A stretch of DNA of 64,000 bases from NCBI GenBank assembly GCA_023135165.1, contig JAGLTS010000016.1, positions 37,180 through 101,179 of the forward strand. The letters run 5' to 3'. A program made the position numbers and the translations under genes. Positions 53,027-62,195 of the stretch are shown piece by piece. Within the stretch, counting starts at the first letter, position 1. Each line of letters begins with the position of its first letter. Source of the DNA: Phycisphaerales bacterium (GTDB lineage: Bacteria > Planctomycetota > Phycisphaerae > Phycisphaerales > JAGLTS01). The notes under the pieces are model-generated. The model was not told the DNA's origin and ran no database searches. It saw only the letters and a program-made list of their open reading frames with translations.

Positions 53027-53357
53027 TCAGCACCCCCTCGGAGCCCAGCCTGGTTGTCGTGCGAGTGTCCCTACACATTCGAGCGCCGCGCCGTCGAGTT
53101 CGCCGGCCTCGGTCGTCAGGCAGCACGTCGAGCCGATCAGGTCGCCGTGCCGATAGCGCAGCGTCGTCTCGGACTCACCCTCGTGTTGCTCGGCGACGCC
53201 GGGCAGGTAGTAGATCAGTTCATCACCGGTGCCGTCGTAGGCCATCTCAACGTGCGGCATCTGCCCGACGTAATACGTCCACAGCGTGTCGCCGTTGTCG
53301 ATGATCGGCGACCAGTTCCGTGGATCTTCATCGGAGACACCGACGAGGCGAGCGAGA
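53027..53357 (-). pseudogene. Possible Rhs-repeat-like gene remnant
   Basis: Directly after the rsgA stop, the other minus-strand frame reads like protein for about 110 codons: DTLWTYYVGQMPHVEMAYDG, GTGDELIYYLPG, then RYRHGDLIGSTCCLTTEAGE before a stop. This resembles the tail of Rhs/YD-repeat proteins (Y-x-H-x-D-x-x-G-S-T...LT...G). There is no convincing start: the first ATG is at 53260, leaving 77 residues with no ribosome site, and the coding-like stretch begins before it. I read it as a decayed fragment. It could instead be a short real gene. Confidence 0.4.
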
Positions 53358-54335
53358 TCATCGCCGTTCTCGCATTGACTCGTAGAGACGCACGTAGCTG
53401 TCGTAGCGAGTGCGCGTGATTCCGCCTTGCTCGACGGCTTCTTTGACGGCGCAGCCGACTTCGTGCGTGTGTGTGCAGTCATTGAATCTGCACTCCGGCC
53501 AGTAGTCGTCGAATTCAGGGAAGTACCAGTGCAGTTCGCTAGGCTCGATGCCCCAGATCGCGAACGACTTGATGCCGGGCGTATCAACAAGCATCGTACC
53601 TTGATCGTCAACGCGGCGCAGTGATGCTCGTGTTGTCACGTGCCTGCCCGTGCGATCGCCTTTGCGATGCGTGCCTACCTTCAGATCAAGTTCCGGAAAG
53701 AGCGCGTTGATCGTCGCTGACTTGCCGACGCCCGAGTGGCCGACGAACGCGACGGTCTTTGTATAGGTACGTTGATGAAGCTCATTGATATGTTCGCCCG
53801 TCAGCGCGGAATAGCGAATGACATCGACGCCGAAGTGATCGATGAGCTTGAGTTCGCGCGGGGCGTCACGCGTGAGCAGGTCGATCTTGTTGAGACAGAT
53901 GATCGGCTCGATCTCGCCGCGCTGGGCAGCGACGAGAAAGCGGTCGACGAGGTTGGGATGGAAAGGTGGGTGTGCGACGGAGACGACGATGGCGAGCAGA
54001 TCGACGTTGGCGACGATGCACTGTTCGAATCGCTCGCCGCCGTGCCTGCTGTGGCCGGGTCGTGACAGCTTGGTGGTGCGTGGGTGGACCCGCGTGATCG
54101 CCCACTCGATGTCCGGCGTGAGGTGTCTCGGTTGAACCGTGGCGCCGAGCGAGGCGATCGGCTGGATGTCAACCCAGTCGCCAGCCACCACGATGGTTTC
54201 TCCGGTGCTGGGAAGCGCTTGGGACAGGGCGACCCGCAGGCAAGGTGGGCGCTCGTGATCGACCGGCTCGACATCGCAGTGGTGCGGGTACGCATCGCGG
54301 ACGCGGGCACGACAAGGCTGTTCTGCCTGGGACAT
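53358..54335 (-). CDS. rsgA: Ribosome small-subunit-dependent GTPase A
   Basis: A 325-residue circularly permuted GTPase that helps mature the 30S subunit. An OB-fold N-terminus is followed by G4 (CLNKIDLL), G5 (YSALTG), G1 (GHSGVGKSATINAL), G2/G3 (GRHVTT, DTPGIKSF) in the permuted order, and a C-terminal zinc motif (CRFNDCTHTHEVGCAV). The N-terminal 45 residues are somewhat longer and Cys/His-rich. It starts at ATG 54335 with only a weak ribosome site. Confidence 0.94.
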   Translation of the reverse strand: MSQAEQPCRARVRDAYPHHCDVEPVDHERPPCLRVALSQALPSTGETIVVAGDWVDIQPIASLGATVQPRHLTPDIEWAITRVHPRTTKLSRPGHSRHGGERFEQCIVANVDLLAIVVSVAHPPFHPNLVDRFLVAAQRGEIEPIICLNKIDLLTRDAPRELKLIDHFGVDVIRYSALTGEHINELHQRTYTKTVAFVGHSGVGKSATINALFPELDLKVGTHRKGDRTGRHVTTRASLRRVDDQGTMLVDTPGIKSFAIWGIEPSELHWYFPEFDDYWPECRFNDCTHTHEVGCAVKEAVEQGGITRTRYDSYVRLYESMRERR

Positions 54336-54598
54336 GATGTCACCATGATCGGCCAGGGCGGTCGGTTTGTCGAACGCCGGCCGAACTGATCAGGGGCAAT
54401 GGGGCCGAGCCGACGGTCCGGGAACGCCAAGCAGCGGCTCCCACGTGGTTCGGTGCAACCATCGGCGCCGAGGGGACGTATCCAAGCATGATGAGACGTC
54501 AACAGGTCCAGCACGAGGAGCGGCGTTTGACACCTCAGGATGGGACGCCTAGTTTCACAGCCAAGCCCGGGGCGATCCGTGGAGGCCCGGCGGGGCGG

Positions 54599-55930
54599 AT
54601 GCAATCAGTCATGGCTGAAACACCTTCCCAGTCTGAGAACTCCGATGCGTCGAACATGGCCGGCGAATCACACCCGGACCTCTCCCAGACGACGCTCACC
54701 GATACGAACGTCGATACGATTCTCGGGCGAGTGGTCGTCGAGCAGGGACTGGCGACGCCCGACGAAGTCCAGATCTGCATGGTGGAGCAGCGAGGTCTGG
54801 CGGAAGACCCAAGCGGCAAGAGTCTGGCGCAGATCCTCGTCGATAACGAATACGTGACGCAAAGACAGCTTGCCCGGCTGCGTCAGATGGTCGAGGCGGA
54901 GCGATCCGGCCAGCAGATCCCAGGCTACACGGTCTTGGGCAAGCTCGGTTCAGGCGCGATGGCGACGGTGTTCAAGGCAAAACAGGTCAGTCTTGACCGC
55001 GTGGTGGCGATCAAGGTGCTGCCGAAACGGTACAGCTCGAACGTACAGTTCATCGAGCGTTTCTACGCCGAAGGCCGAGCTGCTGCGACGTTGAATCATC
55101 CGAACATCGTTCAGGCGATCGACGTGGGCAGGGCCGGTGAGTACCACTACTTCGTGATGGAATATGTCGAAGGGCGTACCGTCTTTGACGACATTGTGCG
55201 ACACAAGCGGTACGGCGAATCCGACGCGCTGGATGTGATCATCCAGGTGGCCGAGGCGCTCGAACACGCGCATGACAAGGGGCTGATCCACCGCGATGTG
55301 AAGCCGAAGAACATCATGATCACGCGCGAGGGGATCGTGAAGTTGGCGGACATGGGTTTGGCGCGTGCGATGTCAGACAAGGAGGCCGCCGAGGCTGAGG
55401 CCGGCCGTGCGTTCGGCACGCCGTACTACATCAGCCCCGAACAGATCCGAGGTGAGGTGAACATCGGTCCTCAGGCTGACATCTACTCCCTCGGCGCGAC
55501 GCTCTATCAGATGGTGACCGGGCGCGTTCCCTTCACTGGCAAAAGCCCGTCGGATGTGATGCACAAGCACATCAAGGAAGCGCTCACACCGCCGGACCAT
55601 CTCAATCCGAGGCTCTCCGCAGGCATCAGTGAGGTCATTGAGATGATGATGGCCAAGAGCCAGCGGGATCGCTACAAGACCATGCCGGACCTGCTCACCG
55701 ACCTGCGGGCGCTCCAGCAGGGAGAAGCCCCGCCCATCGCGCGCAAGGATACGGATCTGAGCATGCTCGAGGACATCCGTGACCAGGAGGAGGGTGCCGA
55801 GCCGGAGATCGTGCACGTGCGCGAGATCTACACCGGCAACCCATTCCAGCATCCCGCGGTGATCATCATCCTCCTTGCACTGATCGCCAGCGCGTTCGCC
55901 AACGTGCTGCTGGCGCTCTTCGCCACGTGA
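54599..55930 (+). CDS. Membrane serine/threonine protein kinase with MshEN-like N-domain
   Basis: A 443-residue Hanks-type kinase. Residues about 38-103 form a helical domain (ILGRVVVEQGLATPDEV, LAQILVDNEYVTQRQLARL) like the N-terminal domain of GspE/PilB ATPases. The kinase domain runs from about 110 to 375: GKLGSGAMATVF, Lys139, HRDVKPKN at 231-238, DMG (for DFG) at 251-253 and GTPYYISPEQ. A single membrane helix closes the protein (about 418-440), with nothing beyond it, so it lacks an extracellular sensor. Start is uncertain; ATG 54599 was taken over 54488 and 54611. Substrates are unknown. Confidence 0.88.
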   Translation: MQSVMAETPSQSENSDASNMAGESHPDLSQTTLTDTNVDTILGRVVVEQGLATPDEVQICMVEQRGLAEDPSGKSLAQILVDNEYVTQRQLARLRQMVEAERSGQQIPGYTVLGKLGSGAMATVFKAKQVSLDRVVAIKVLPKRYSSNVQFIERFYAEGRAAATLNHPNIVQAIDVGRAGEYHYFVMEYVEGRTVFDDIVRHKRYGESDALDVIIQVAEALEHAHDKGLIHRDVKPKNIMITREGIVKLADMGLARAMSDKEAAEAEAGRAFGTPYYISPEQIRGEVNIGPQADIYSLGATLYQMVTGRVPFTGKSPSDVMHKHIKEALTPPDHLNPRLSAGISEVIEMMMAKSQRDRYKTMPDLLTDLRALQQGEAPPIARKDTDLSMLEDIRDQEEGAEPEIVHVREIYTGNPFQHPAVIIILLALIASAFANVLLALFAT

Positions 55931-55973
55931 TGCCTGCGCCCCGAGTGAGTCGGCCGCCTACACTCCCACACAT

Positions 55974-56414
55974 ATGCTCAAACGCTGGCCGGACATCATG
56001 TTCATCGGTGGCGCGGTCGTCATCTTCATCTTCCTGATGGCGTGGACGAATCGACCGGCGCCCGATGACGGAATCACGTGGCACGTTCGACTGGCTGACG
56101 CGCAGCACGCCGCCCGAGCGTCGCGCAAGCCGATCTTCGTCAAGTTCACCACGACCTGGTGTCCACCGTGCCGGGAGATGGATCGCAGCACATTCCCCGA
56201 TGAAAAGGTCCGCGCCTCGCTTGCATCCTTCGAGCCGGTCAAGGTGGATGGCGACGATCACCCGGATCTGATGCGGCAGTACGGGATTCGGGCATACCCG
56301 ACGATGCTGGTGCTCTCGCCTGATGGGGAGACACTGGGCCGTGTCGAAGGTGGGCTCTCAGCCGAACAGCTCATTCGCTTCCTCGATGCCGTTCCCGTCG
56401 ACGGTTCGCTATGA
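55974..56414 (+). CDS. Membrane-anchored thioredoxin-like protein
   Basis: A 146-residue protein with an N-terminal membrane helix (about 8-25) and a periplasmic thioredoxin fold. The redox motif is WCPPC (Cys63 and Cys66) in FVKFTTTWCPPCREMD, and the cis-Pro is in IRAYPTMLVLSPDG. The CPPC motif points to a disulfide reductase of the DsbD-gamma/TlpA style. It follows the kinase gene by 43 bases on the same strand and precedes the transaldolase gene by 41 bases, so the three may be co-transcribed. Confidence 0.88.
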   Translation: MLKRWPDIMFIGGAVVIFIFLMAWTNRPAPDDGITWHVRLADAQHAARASRKPIFVKFTTTWCPPCREMDRSTFPDEKVRASLASFEPVKVDGDDHPDLMRQYGIRAYPTMLVLSPDGETLGRVEGGLSAEQLIRFLDAVPVDGSL

Positions 56415-56455
56415 TCTCGCCTTGTCGTTGCTGCTGTTGACCCAGGGAGCTTGCG

Positions 56456-57100
56456 ATGGATCTGTATATCGACACTGCGAACCTCGACGAAATCCGCCAG
56501 GCCAATGACTTGGGCGTGCTCGACGGCGTGACCACGAACCCGAGCCTCATCGCCAAGGAAGGCGTGCCCTACGCCGACCAACTCGTCAAGATCTGTGAGA
56601 TTGTCGCCGGGCCCGTCTCCGCCGAAGTGCTGGCTACCGAGCATGATGCGATGGTGCCCGAGGCCGAGGAGTTGGCGAAGATCGCCGACAACATCGTCAT
56701 CAAGCTCCCATGCACGCCCGATGGACTCAAGGCCTGCAAGACGCTCAGCGATCGCGGTATCCGTACGAACATGACGCTTTGCTTTCAGCCGCTCCAGGCT
56801 TGGCTCGTCGCCAAGGCGGGTGCGTTTCTCGTCAGCCCGTTCCTCGGCAGGCTCGACGACATCAGCGAGGATGGCGTCGATCTCGTCCACAAGATCCGCG
56901 CGATCTACGACAACTACGGCTACGAAACGAAGATCCTCGCCGCCTCGCTTCGACATCCCAAGCACATCGTGGATGTTGCCCTCGCCGGTGCCGATGTCGC
57001 CACGATCCCGTACAAGGTGATCGCTGGTGCCATGAAGCACCCTCTCACCGACAGCGGCATCGAGCGTTTCCTCGCTGACTACCGCAAAGCCCTCGGTTGA
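56456..57100 (+). CDS. Small transaldolase / fructose-6-phosphate aldolase
   Basis: A 214-residue class I aldolase of the TalC/FSA group. It opens [18 protein letters not shown] and contains [13 protein letters not shown], the Schiff-base Lys in [34 protein letters not shown] and the closing [20 protein letters not shown] (cited in parts). Short transaldolases and fructose-6-phosphate aldolases share this fold; the Phe/Gln in CFQ favours neither with certainty. GGGAG lies upstream of ATG 56456. Confidence 0.92.
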   Translation: MDLYIDTANLDEIRQANDLGVLDGVTTNPSLIAKEGVPYADQLVKICEIVAGPVSAEVLATEHDAMVPEAEELAKIADNIVIKLPCTPDGLKACKTLSDRGIRTNMTLCFQPLQAWLVAKAGAFLVSPFLGRLDDISEDGVDLVHKIRAIYDNYGYETKILAASLRHPKHIVDVALAGADVATIPYKVIAGAMKHPLTDSGIERFLADYRKALG

Positions 57101-57304
57101 CGGCGAGCCGCATGCGGACGAGCTGGCCCATCCTCCGCTGAGGTCTTGACACAACTCCGCTGCGGGGCTTGCAGGTCCCCTCTCTCAGGTTCGCCCGCTG
57201 CACGCACATCACGGCCTCGCCTGGTGATGCAAAGCTCCCGTCACCGATCTGTGGTCATCGCGGCCGGCGTCCGCACGACGTTGCTGTGGACGATTCGACT
57301 GCAC

Positions 57305-58663
57305 TCACGGAATGACCGCGATGTCGTGCGGGCCGGTGCCCGGCTCGATGCCGTAACCGGTGTCAATGAGCATCGGCCGACCGGTGATCTGCTGCACTTC
57401 CCAGATCGAGATGATGTTCTCGTCGTAGCCTGCCACGAACAGGTGTACGCCGTCCGGGCTGAACGCGACGCCTGCGGGCATCACCTCCGTAGCGACCTCG
57501 GTGAGGATGTCGAACCCGCCCAGGCCATCATGACGGAGCAGGTACAGCGTTCCGGTCGACGTCGCGCCGGGCTTGTCCGGGTTGGATGCGAGTCCGCCCT
57601 CCATGCAGCCCACAGCAATGAGCGAGCCGTCCGGCGATATGTCGATCGATGTCGGTGATCGTCCCACTGTCACGGTGCCCAAGTGCTCGTGCACCGCATC
57701 GGGCGCCATGATCGGATCGACCTGATAGACGGAGATGTAGCCTGCCGCGGCGTTCTCGAACCACCCCGTCCTGGCGCTCCACGCGAGTTCGGTTGTGTAG
57801 ATGAACCTGCCGTCCGGCGAGAAGCGAACAGTGAACGGATACGGCCCGGTCTTGATCGGCTCGCCCCAAGGCTCGATCTTGATCATGCCGTTCTCGCCAT
57901 CGGTGTTGAACTGGAACAGCGCCAGGTGCCGGTAGTCAGCCATGCTCACCGCAAAGCCGTGTCCTGAGGGATGCCATTGGATGCTCGTCGGGTGGTACGG
58001 CGCCTTCGTGTCGATCAGAAGCGGCCAAGACTCGGTATTCGTGATAACGCCGTCTTCGATGTTCAGCACGTGGATCTCATCTGAGCCGAAGCACAATGCC
58101 AGCGCGCGCCGGCCGTCCGGATGGATCGCCACGGCCATCACGCCCGGCTCAGCAAGGTCGTACTTCTCTCCGATCACAGGGTTGAGCGGGTCGGTCAGAT
58201 CGATCGGTACGACGGCCGTTCCCGGGAGGGCGCCTCCGCTGATCTTCGGGATTTCCTGCGGGACATCCAGATCAAACGACAGCGCCAGCGCCAGCGTGCC
58301 GTCCGGGCTCAGCGTGAGCGCGTCGATTGGGCCTGATACGGTTGTGGGCAGATCCACCTGTGCGAACGGCTGAATGCCGCCCGCATCCGTCAGCGAGAGT
58401 TGCACGATGGTGAGCGTGTCGCCTCGATCCGTCGAGGGCGGCAGCCTGCGGCCGTCGGTGTAGCCCACGACGGGCGGATCCGCATCATCCAGCGAGATGA
58501 TGTAGCTGCCCGCCACATTTGGAAGCCGCGTATTGGCCGGGTCGTCGTAGTCATACGGCTCAAGCACACGCTGCCCGCCGAGGCGGGAGCCCGTGTCCAT
58601 GCCGGCGCAGCCGGAGAGAAGAACCAGTGAACCGACTGTGGTGAAAAGCATCGCTTTGAACAT
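57305..58663 (-). CDS. Beta-propeller lipoprotein
   Basis: A 452-residue lipoprotein (lipobox LLSGC, Cys near residue 19). The mature part is a seven-bladed type propeller with WD/YVTN-like strands: LTLSPDGTLALALS, VAIHPDGRRALALCFGSDEI, VRFSPDGRFIYTTELAW, IDISPDGSLIAVGCMEGG and VAFSPDGVHLFVAGYDE. No catalytic motif. ATG 58663 has AGAGGA seven bases upstream. It shares direction with the RluA-type gene 17 bases upstream, so they may be co-expressed, but a functional link is unclear. Confidence 0.82.
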   Translation of the reverse strand: MFKAMLFTTVGSLVLLSGCAGMDTGSRLGGQRVLEPYDYDDPANTRLPNVAGSYIISLDDADPPVVGYTDGRRLPPSTDRGDTLTIVQLSLTDAGGIQPFAQVDLPTTVSGPIDALTLSPDGTLALALSFDLDVPQEIPKISGGALPGTAVVPIDLTDPLNPVIGEKYDLAEPGVMAVAIHPDGRRALALCFGSDEIHVLNIEDGVITNTESWPLLIDTKAPYHPTSIQWHPSGHGFAVSMADYRHLALFQFNTDGENGMIKIEPWGEPIKTGPYPFTVRFSPDGRFIYTTELAWSARTGWFENAAAGYISVYQVDPIMAPDAVHEHLGTVTVGRSPTSIDISPDGSLIAVGCMEGGLASNPDKPGATSTGTLYLLRHDGLGGFDILTEVATEVMPAGVAFSPDGVHLFVAGYDENIISIWEVQQITGRPMLIDTGYGIEPGTGPHDIAVIP

Positions 58664-58680
58664 GGGTGTCCTCTTTCTTG

Positions 58681-59874
58681 TCACAGTGCAGGCTCGTCGC
58701 CGAGCACCGCACCAAGATCGACTGTTGTGCCCTGAATTGCAACCGGGCCGCCTCGCTTTCGGCACGCGCGGAGGACTCGGATCAGCCTCGCCATGTCCGC
58801 GGGAAGCGGAGCCTGAAACGTCATCCGTTCGCCGGTCATCGGATGCGCGACCGTCAGCAGCGCCGCATGCAGGGCCTGTCTGCCCATCACTACCGACCCG
58901 CCTGCCTCCAGCCCGTCCGGCACATCCAACCCGCCGCCCGCCAGATCATCGAGGCAGACCGGCTTGCCGCCGTACATGTCGTCGCCGACGATCGGGTAGC
59001 CGAGGTACGACAGATGCACGCGGAGCTGATGCGTTCGTCCCGACTTAGGCTCCAACTCGACGAGCGTGTAGCCCTGGTAGTACTCACGGACCCGGTAGAT
59101 CGTCACCGACGGCTTGCTGGCGTCATCGTGGCGGACGACGTACTTCTCGCGATAGCCCTTGTCCCGGCGAGGATGGTGGCCGAGCGGCAGGTCGATGATG
59201 TCAGCCGGTGGATCCAGTCGGCCGTGCACGACCGCCAGATAGCGCTTGTCAGTGGTCCGGTCCTGGAATTGAGTGCCGAGCCGCCAGTGGGCCTCATCCG
59301 TCTTGGCTGAGACGATCACGCCCGTCGTGTTGCGGTCCAGCCGATGCACGACGCCCGGACGAGCGTATGCCTCACCAACGCTCGAGAGCCTGCCCGCCGA
59401 CCTGTGCTGCAAGTGGTATGCAAGGCCGTTGATGAGCGTCCCGGACTTCTCGCTACGGGCTGGGTGAACGATCAGGCCCGCCTGCTTGTTGACGACGATC
59501 ATGTGCTCATCTTCAAACAGGATGTCGAGCGGTATGTCCTGGGCGGGGATGTCCTTGCTCGGCGGAGGCGGGACGATGACGCGGACCTCGTCGCCTTGGT
59601 GCAGCGATGTGGAAGGCTTGGATGCCCGCCCGTTCACCGTCACCGCGCCGGAGGCGATCAGGCGCTGCAGCGCCGACCTGCTCATGTACGGAATCCGATC
59701 CGCGAGGTACTTGTCAAGGCGCTTGCTCAGGTTGCGCTTGAGTGTGAACGTGACGGTCACCGGGCCGTCGTCGTTCCCAGTTGTCTGCATGGCGTCGCCG
59801 ACGGCTTCGGGATTGAGCGAACCGCCGCCGGTCAGCAGCGGATCACGGTCGTCACCGTTGTGTGGACGGGTCAT
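58681..59874 (-). CDS. RluA-family 23S rRNA/tRNA pseudouridine synthase
   Basis: A 397-residue RluA-type enzyme. An S4 RNA-binding domain lies at about 50-102 (KRLDKYLADRIPYMSRSALQ), and the catalytic domain has the active Asp in VVHRLDRNTTGVIV (Asp180), plus GRTHQLRVHLSYLGYPIVGD. An N-terminal stretch of 40 residues and a C-terminal tail are variable. RluD-type modification is most likely but cannot be proven. ATG 59874 overlaps the stop of the TPR membrane gene (ATGA). Confidence 0.92.
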   Translation of the reverse strand: MTRPHNGDDRDPLLTGGGSLNPEAVGDAMQTTGNDDGPVTVTFTLKRNLSKRLDKYLADRIPYMSRSALQRLIASGAVTVNGRASKPSTSLHQGDEVRVIVPPPPSKDIPAQDIPLDILFEDEHMIVVNKQAGLIVHPARSEKSGTLINGLAYHLQHRSAGRLSSVGEAYARPGVVHRLDRNTTGVIVSAKTDEAHWRLGTQFQDRTTDKRYLAVVHGRLDPPADIIDLPLGHHPRRDKGYREKYVVRHDDASKPSVTIYRVREYYQGYTLVELEPKSGRTHQLRVHLSYLGYPIVGDDMYGGKPVCLDDLAGGGLDVPDGLEAGGSVVMGRQALHAALLTVAHPMTGERMTFQAPLPADMARLIRVLRACRKRGGPVAIQGTTVDLGAVLGDEPAL

Positions 59875-60737
59875 TCCGAGGTGTCGGCCGGCTGGGGCTC
59901 GGTCGGTTCCTCAGCAGCGCCATCCTCAGCCGGCGCGTCGGCGGGCTGTTCCGTATCGTCACCGGAGGGTTGCTCCGTGCTATCCGGTACTGGCGGCAAT
60001 GTTGGCGTCTCCGGCAACGGCTCAGGCTCGACCAGCCGTGGGACACGACTCAGGCCATCCAGATCGCCGATGCGTCTCTCCGCGCGACCGGCCAAGGCTA
60101 CATACTCACCCGCCCCATCGACGATCTCCTTGTAGCACCGCGTCGCCTGCTCTGGGTCGTCCCTCGCCTCAGCCACCGCCGCTCGGCCGAACCACCCCCC
60201 CAGTGCGCGCACACGCATCCCGGCGTTGTCACCGGCCATCTCGATGATGCGGGCGTACAGATCGTCAGCCTCGGTGAGCAATCCGTCGCGCTCCTCATCG
60301 CTGAGTTCATCCGCCTCGGTCAATTGGTTTTCCTGGTCCTGCCCGAACATCGCGCCGTACACCAGGCCGGGGTTCTGATTGACCGCCGCCGTCGCTTGAA
60401 CCGTCAGGCCTAAACCGACCGCCTGCATGTAGAGGTCCGCCGCATCGGTGAGAGCCTGGATGGCAAGCCCCGGTCGGCCGTCGTGATCCGCCGCCACTTG
60501 GAGTAGCGCCTCGGGCCGACCGACGACGAGCGCTTCCTCGTACGCAGCCCAGGCGTCGTTCTCCACGCCGATCTGGTATTGGTGCCAGTAGCGATGCCCA
60601 AGGATCCCCAGCGCCGCGATCAGAATGACCAGGAAGAACTTGTCATTGTGCTTCTTGAGAAACTCGATCAACTCCTCGTTGAGACGAGATTCATCAAGCC
60701 CTGCCCCTTCTTTTATCTGCTCAAGCCGTTTGTCCAC
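59871..60737 (-). CDS. Single-helix TPR-like membrane protein (YfgM-like)
   Basis: A 288-residue protein. A cytoplasmic N-terminus is followed by one helix (FFLVILIAALGILGHRYW, about residue 36-54) and a periplasmic helical-repeat region (ENDAWAAYEEALVVGRPEAL, then repeats), ending in an acidic Pro/Ala/Glu-rich tail. The plan resembles YfgM/TPR_21 proteins, ancillary to secretion or chaperone networks. I chose GTG 60737 because the longer frame would overlap the upstream GTPase gene by more than 200 bases. Its stop overlaps the RluA-type start. Confidence 0.72.
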   Translation of the reverse strand: MDKRLEQIKEGAGLDESRLNEELIEFLKKHNDKFFLVILIAALGILGHRYWHQYQIGVENDAWAAYEEALVVGRPEALLQVAADHDGRPGLAIQALTDAADLYMQAVGLGLTVQATAAVNQNPGLVYGAMFGQDQENQLTEADELSDEERDGLLTEADDLYARIIEMAGDNAGMRVRALGGWFGRAAVAEARDDPEQATRCYKEIVDGAGEYVALAGRAERRIGDLDGLSRVPRLVEPEPLPETPTLPPVPDSTEQPSGDDTEQPADAPAEDGAAEEPTEPQPADTSE

Positions 60738-60783
60738 GCCTTTGGCCTCATCTACGCACTCGAAACGGTGGAATCGGGTCAGT

Positions 60784-61773
60784 CTACGCCCCGCGTTGAG
60801 CGGCTGCAATGAGACGCTCGTCAAACAGCCATGGCGCATCCGCATCGCGATCCTCAGGGGGGACCAGCGTATCTCGGATGACGGCGACAAGCTCGGCAAG
60901 CCCCTCGCCTGTTCTGGCGGAGCAGGACAGGTAGGCCGCCTCTGTCCGCCCCGGGAGATCGCATTTCGTGCGGAGATGGATGTCAGCCCGCGGCACAGCC
61001 CCCGCACCGGGCGTCTGTTGACCATCATCCGCCGCGATGATCAGGTCGGCCCGGCTCAGGATCATCTTCGTCAGTCTTGCCGCATCGTGCTCGATCTGGT
61101 CGGCAGCGGGCCGAATGCCGGGCGTGTCGATCCAGTGCACAACCAGCCCGCCCAGGTCGATGACGACGCCCACGTAATCGCGTGTGGTTCCCGGACGATC
61201 GGCGGTGATCGACGCGCTCCGCCCGGCCAGTGCGTTGCACAAGGTGCTCTTGCCCACGTTCGGCGGACCCACCAGCGCCACGATCGGTGGCGTGAGCAGG
61301 CGGCTCAGCCTCGTGGCGCGGTCGGCAAGCTCTGATTCCGGGTGTAGGCTCGGATCCCACTTCCGCCAGCGCCCCGGCTGCACGGTGAGCAGGTCGATCG
61401 CCATCGGGCTTGCCGCACGGGCCAACGCGCCGAGCATCAACGCCTCGAACGCATCTTGCGCCTCCGGGTAGGCATCACGGGGGTCGGTCGCAGCCTCCTG
61501 CACAACGCAGCCCAACTCGACCAGACGCTCAACAAGAAGTGAGACGATGCGCCGCCCGCCGTGCGGCATGACGTAGGCGATCCGTTCGTCGAGACGTGCG
61601 ACCAGCCCTGTGTCGATGCCGCCCAGTCGGCGCACCGCTACGTGTCCCACCTCGACTGGTGCCTTGCCGGTGAGATCCGCCAGCACGGATCGCACATCGC
61701 CCGTGAGCTGGATGATCGCCACCGCCCCGGGCGAGGGAGCAGTCAGGATGCGGCAGGTGCAGGTCATCCACAT
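60784..61773 (-). CDS. Short MnmE-like GTPase
   Basis: A 329-residue GTPase related to MnmE/TrmE, the tRNA U34-modifying enzyme (about 450 residues). An N-terminal segment (ILTAPSPGAVAIIQLTGDV) resembles the MnmE formyl-THF-binding domain but is shortened. The G domain has GPPNVGKS at 169-176, ADRPGTTRDY at 191-200, DTPGI and a TKCD at the NKxD position. The C-terminal FCxGK motif with the catalytic Cys is absent; the protein ends LFDERLIAAAQRGA. It could be a divergent MnmE with altered chemistry or a different Era-like GTPase. Start is ATG 61773 or 61767. Confidence 0.8.
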   Translation of the reverse strand: MWMTCTCRILTAPSPGAVAIIQLTGDVRSVLADLTGKAPVEVGHVAVRRLGGIDTGLVARLDERIAYVMPHGGRRIVSLLVERLVELGCVVQEAATDPRDAYPEAQDAFEALMLGALARAASPMAIDLLTVQPGRWRKWDPSLHPESELADRATRLSRLLTPPIVALVGPPNVGKSTLCNALAGRSASITADRPGTTRDYVGVVIDLGGLVVHWIDTPGIRPAADQIEHDAARLTKMILSRADLIIAADDGQQTPGAGAVPRADIHLRTKCDLPGRTEAAYLSCSARTGEGLAELVAVIRDTLVPPEDRDADAPWLFDERLIAAAQRGA

Positions 61774-62195
61774 CAGCGTACGACCACAGCGCCCATGGAA
61801 GCAACGCGCCCACAACGCACTGGACTTCACGCGAGACGCCCAACGTCCGATCATGCTGCGATGTGCGTCGTATGCATTCTATATACCCCACATTCCCTAT
61901 TATGTCAGCGGGGATGCCGTCGGGGCGAGGAAAGACGAATCAGGCGATAGAAACCGCGTGAATTGTTTTGACGCCGGTCGCGGGCGTGTCATACTCCAAT
62001 GGGTACGCATGTACTCGTGATCATCAGCAAAGCAAGGAAGCGGCAACGTCAGCTTCTCTGCAGCGATGCGGGAGGCCCCTTGTCGCACGGATGTGCGAGG
62101 GAGGACATCACGAACCGCGCGGCGGACCGCTGCTCCGGCGCGCTATGCCAGCGCACGGTGAATCCGTGCGGGGAAATCAAGGGAAAGGAAGAAAC
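61774..62195 (+). other. Divergent non-coding gap with a candidate promoter
   Basis: A 422-base gap between the MnmE-like gene (minus) and the PEP-CTERM-like gene (plus). It contains an AT-rich stretch (61872-61912) and a promoter-like pair at 61968-61995. No gene seen. Confidence 0.5.
61968..61995 (+). promoter_or_regulatory. Candidate sigma-70-type promoter of the PEP-CTERM-like gene
   Basis: TTGACG (61968-61973, five of six -35 bases) is followed after 16 bases by CATACT (61990-61995, four of six -10 bases). It would give a leader of about 195 bases before ATG 62196. Seen by eye. Confidence 0.4.
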
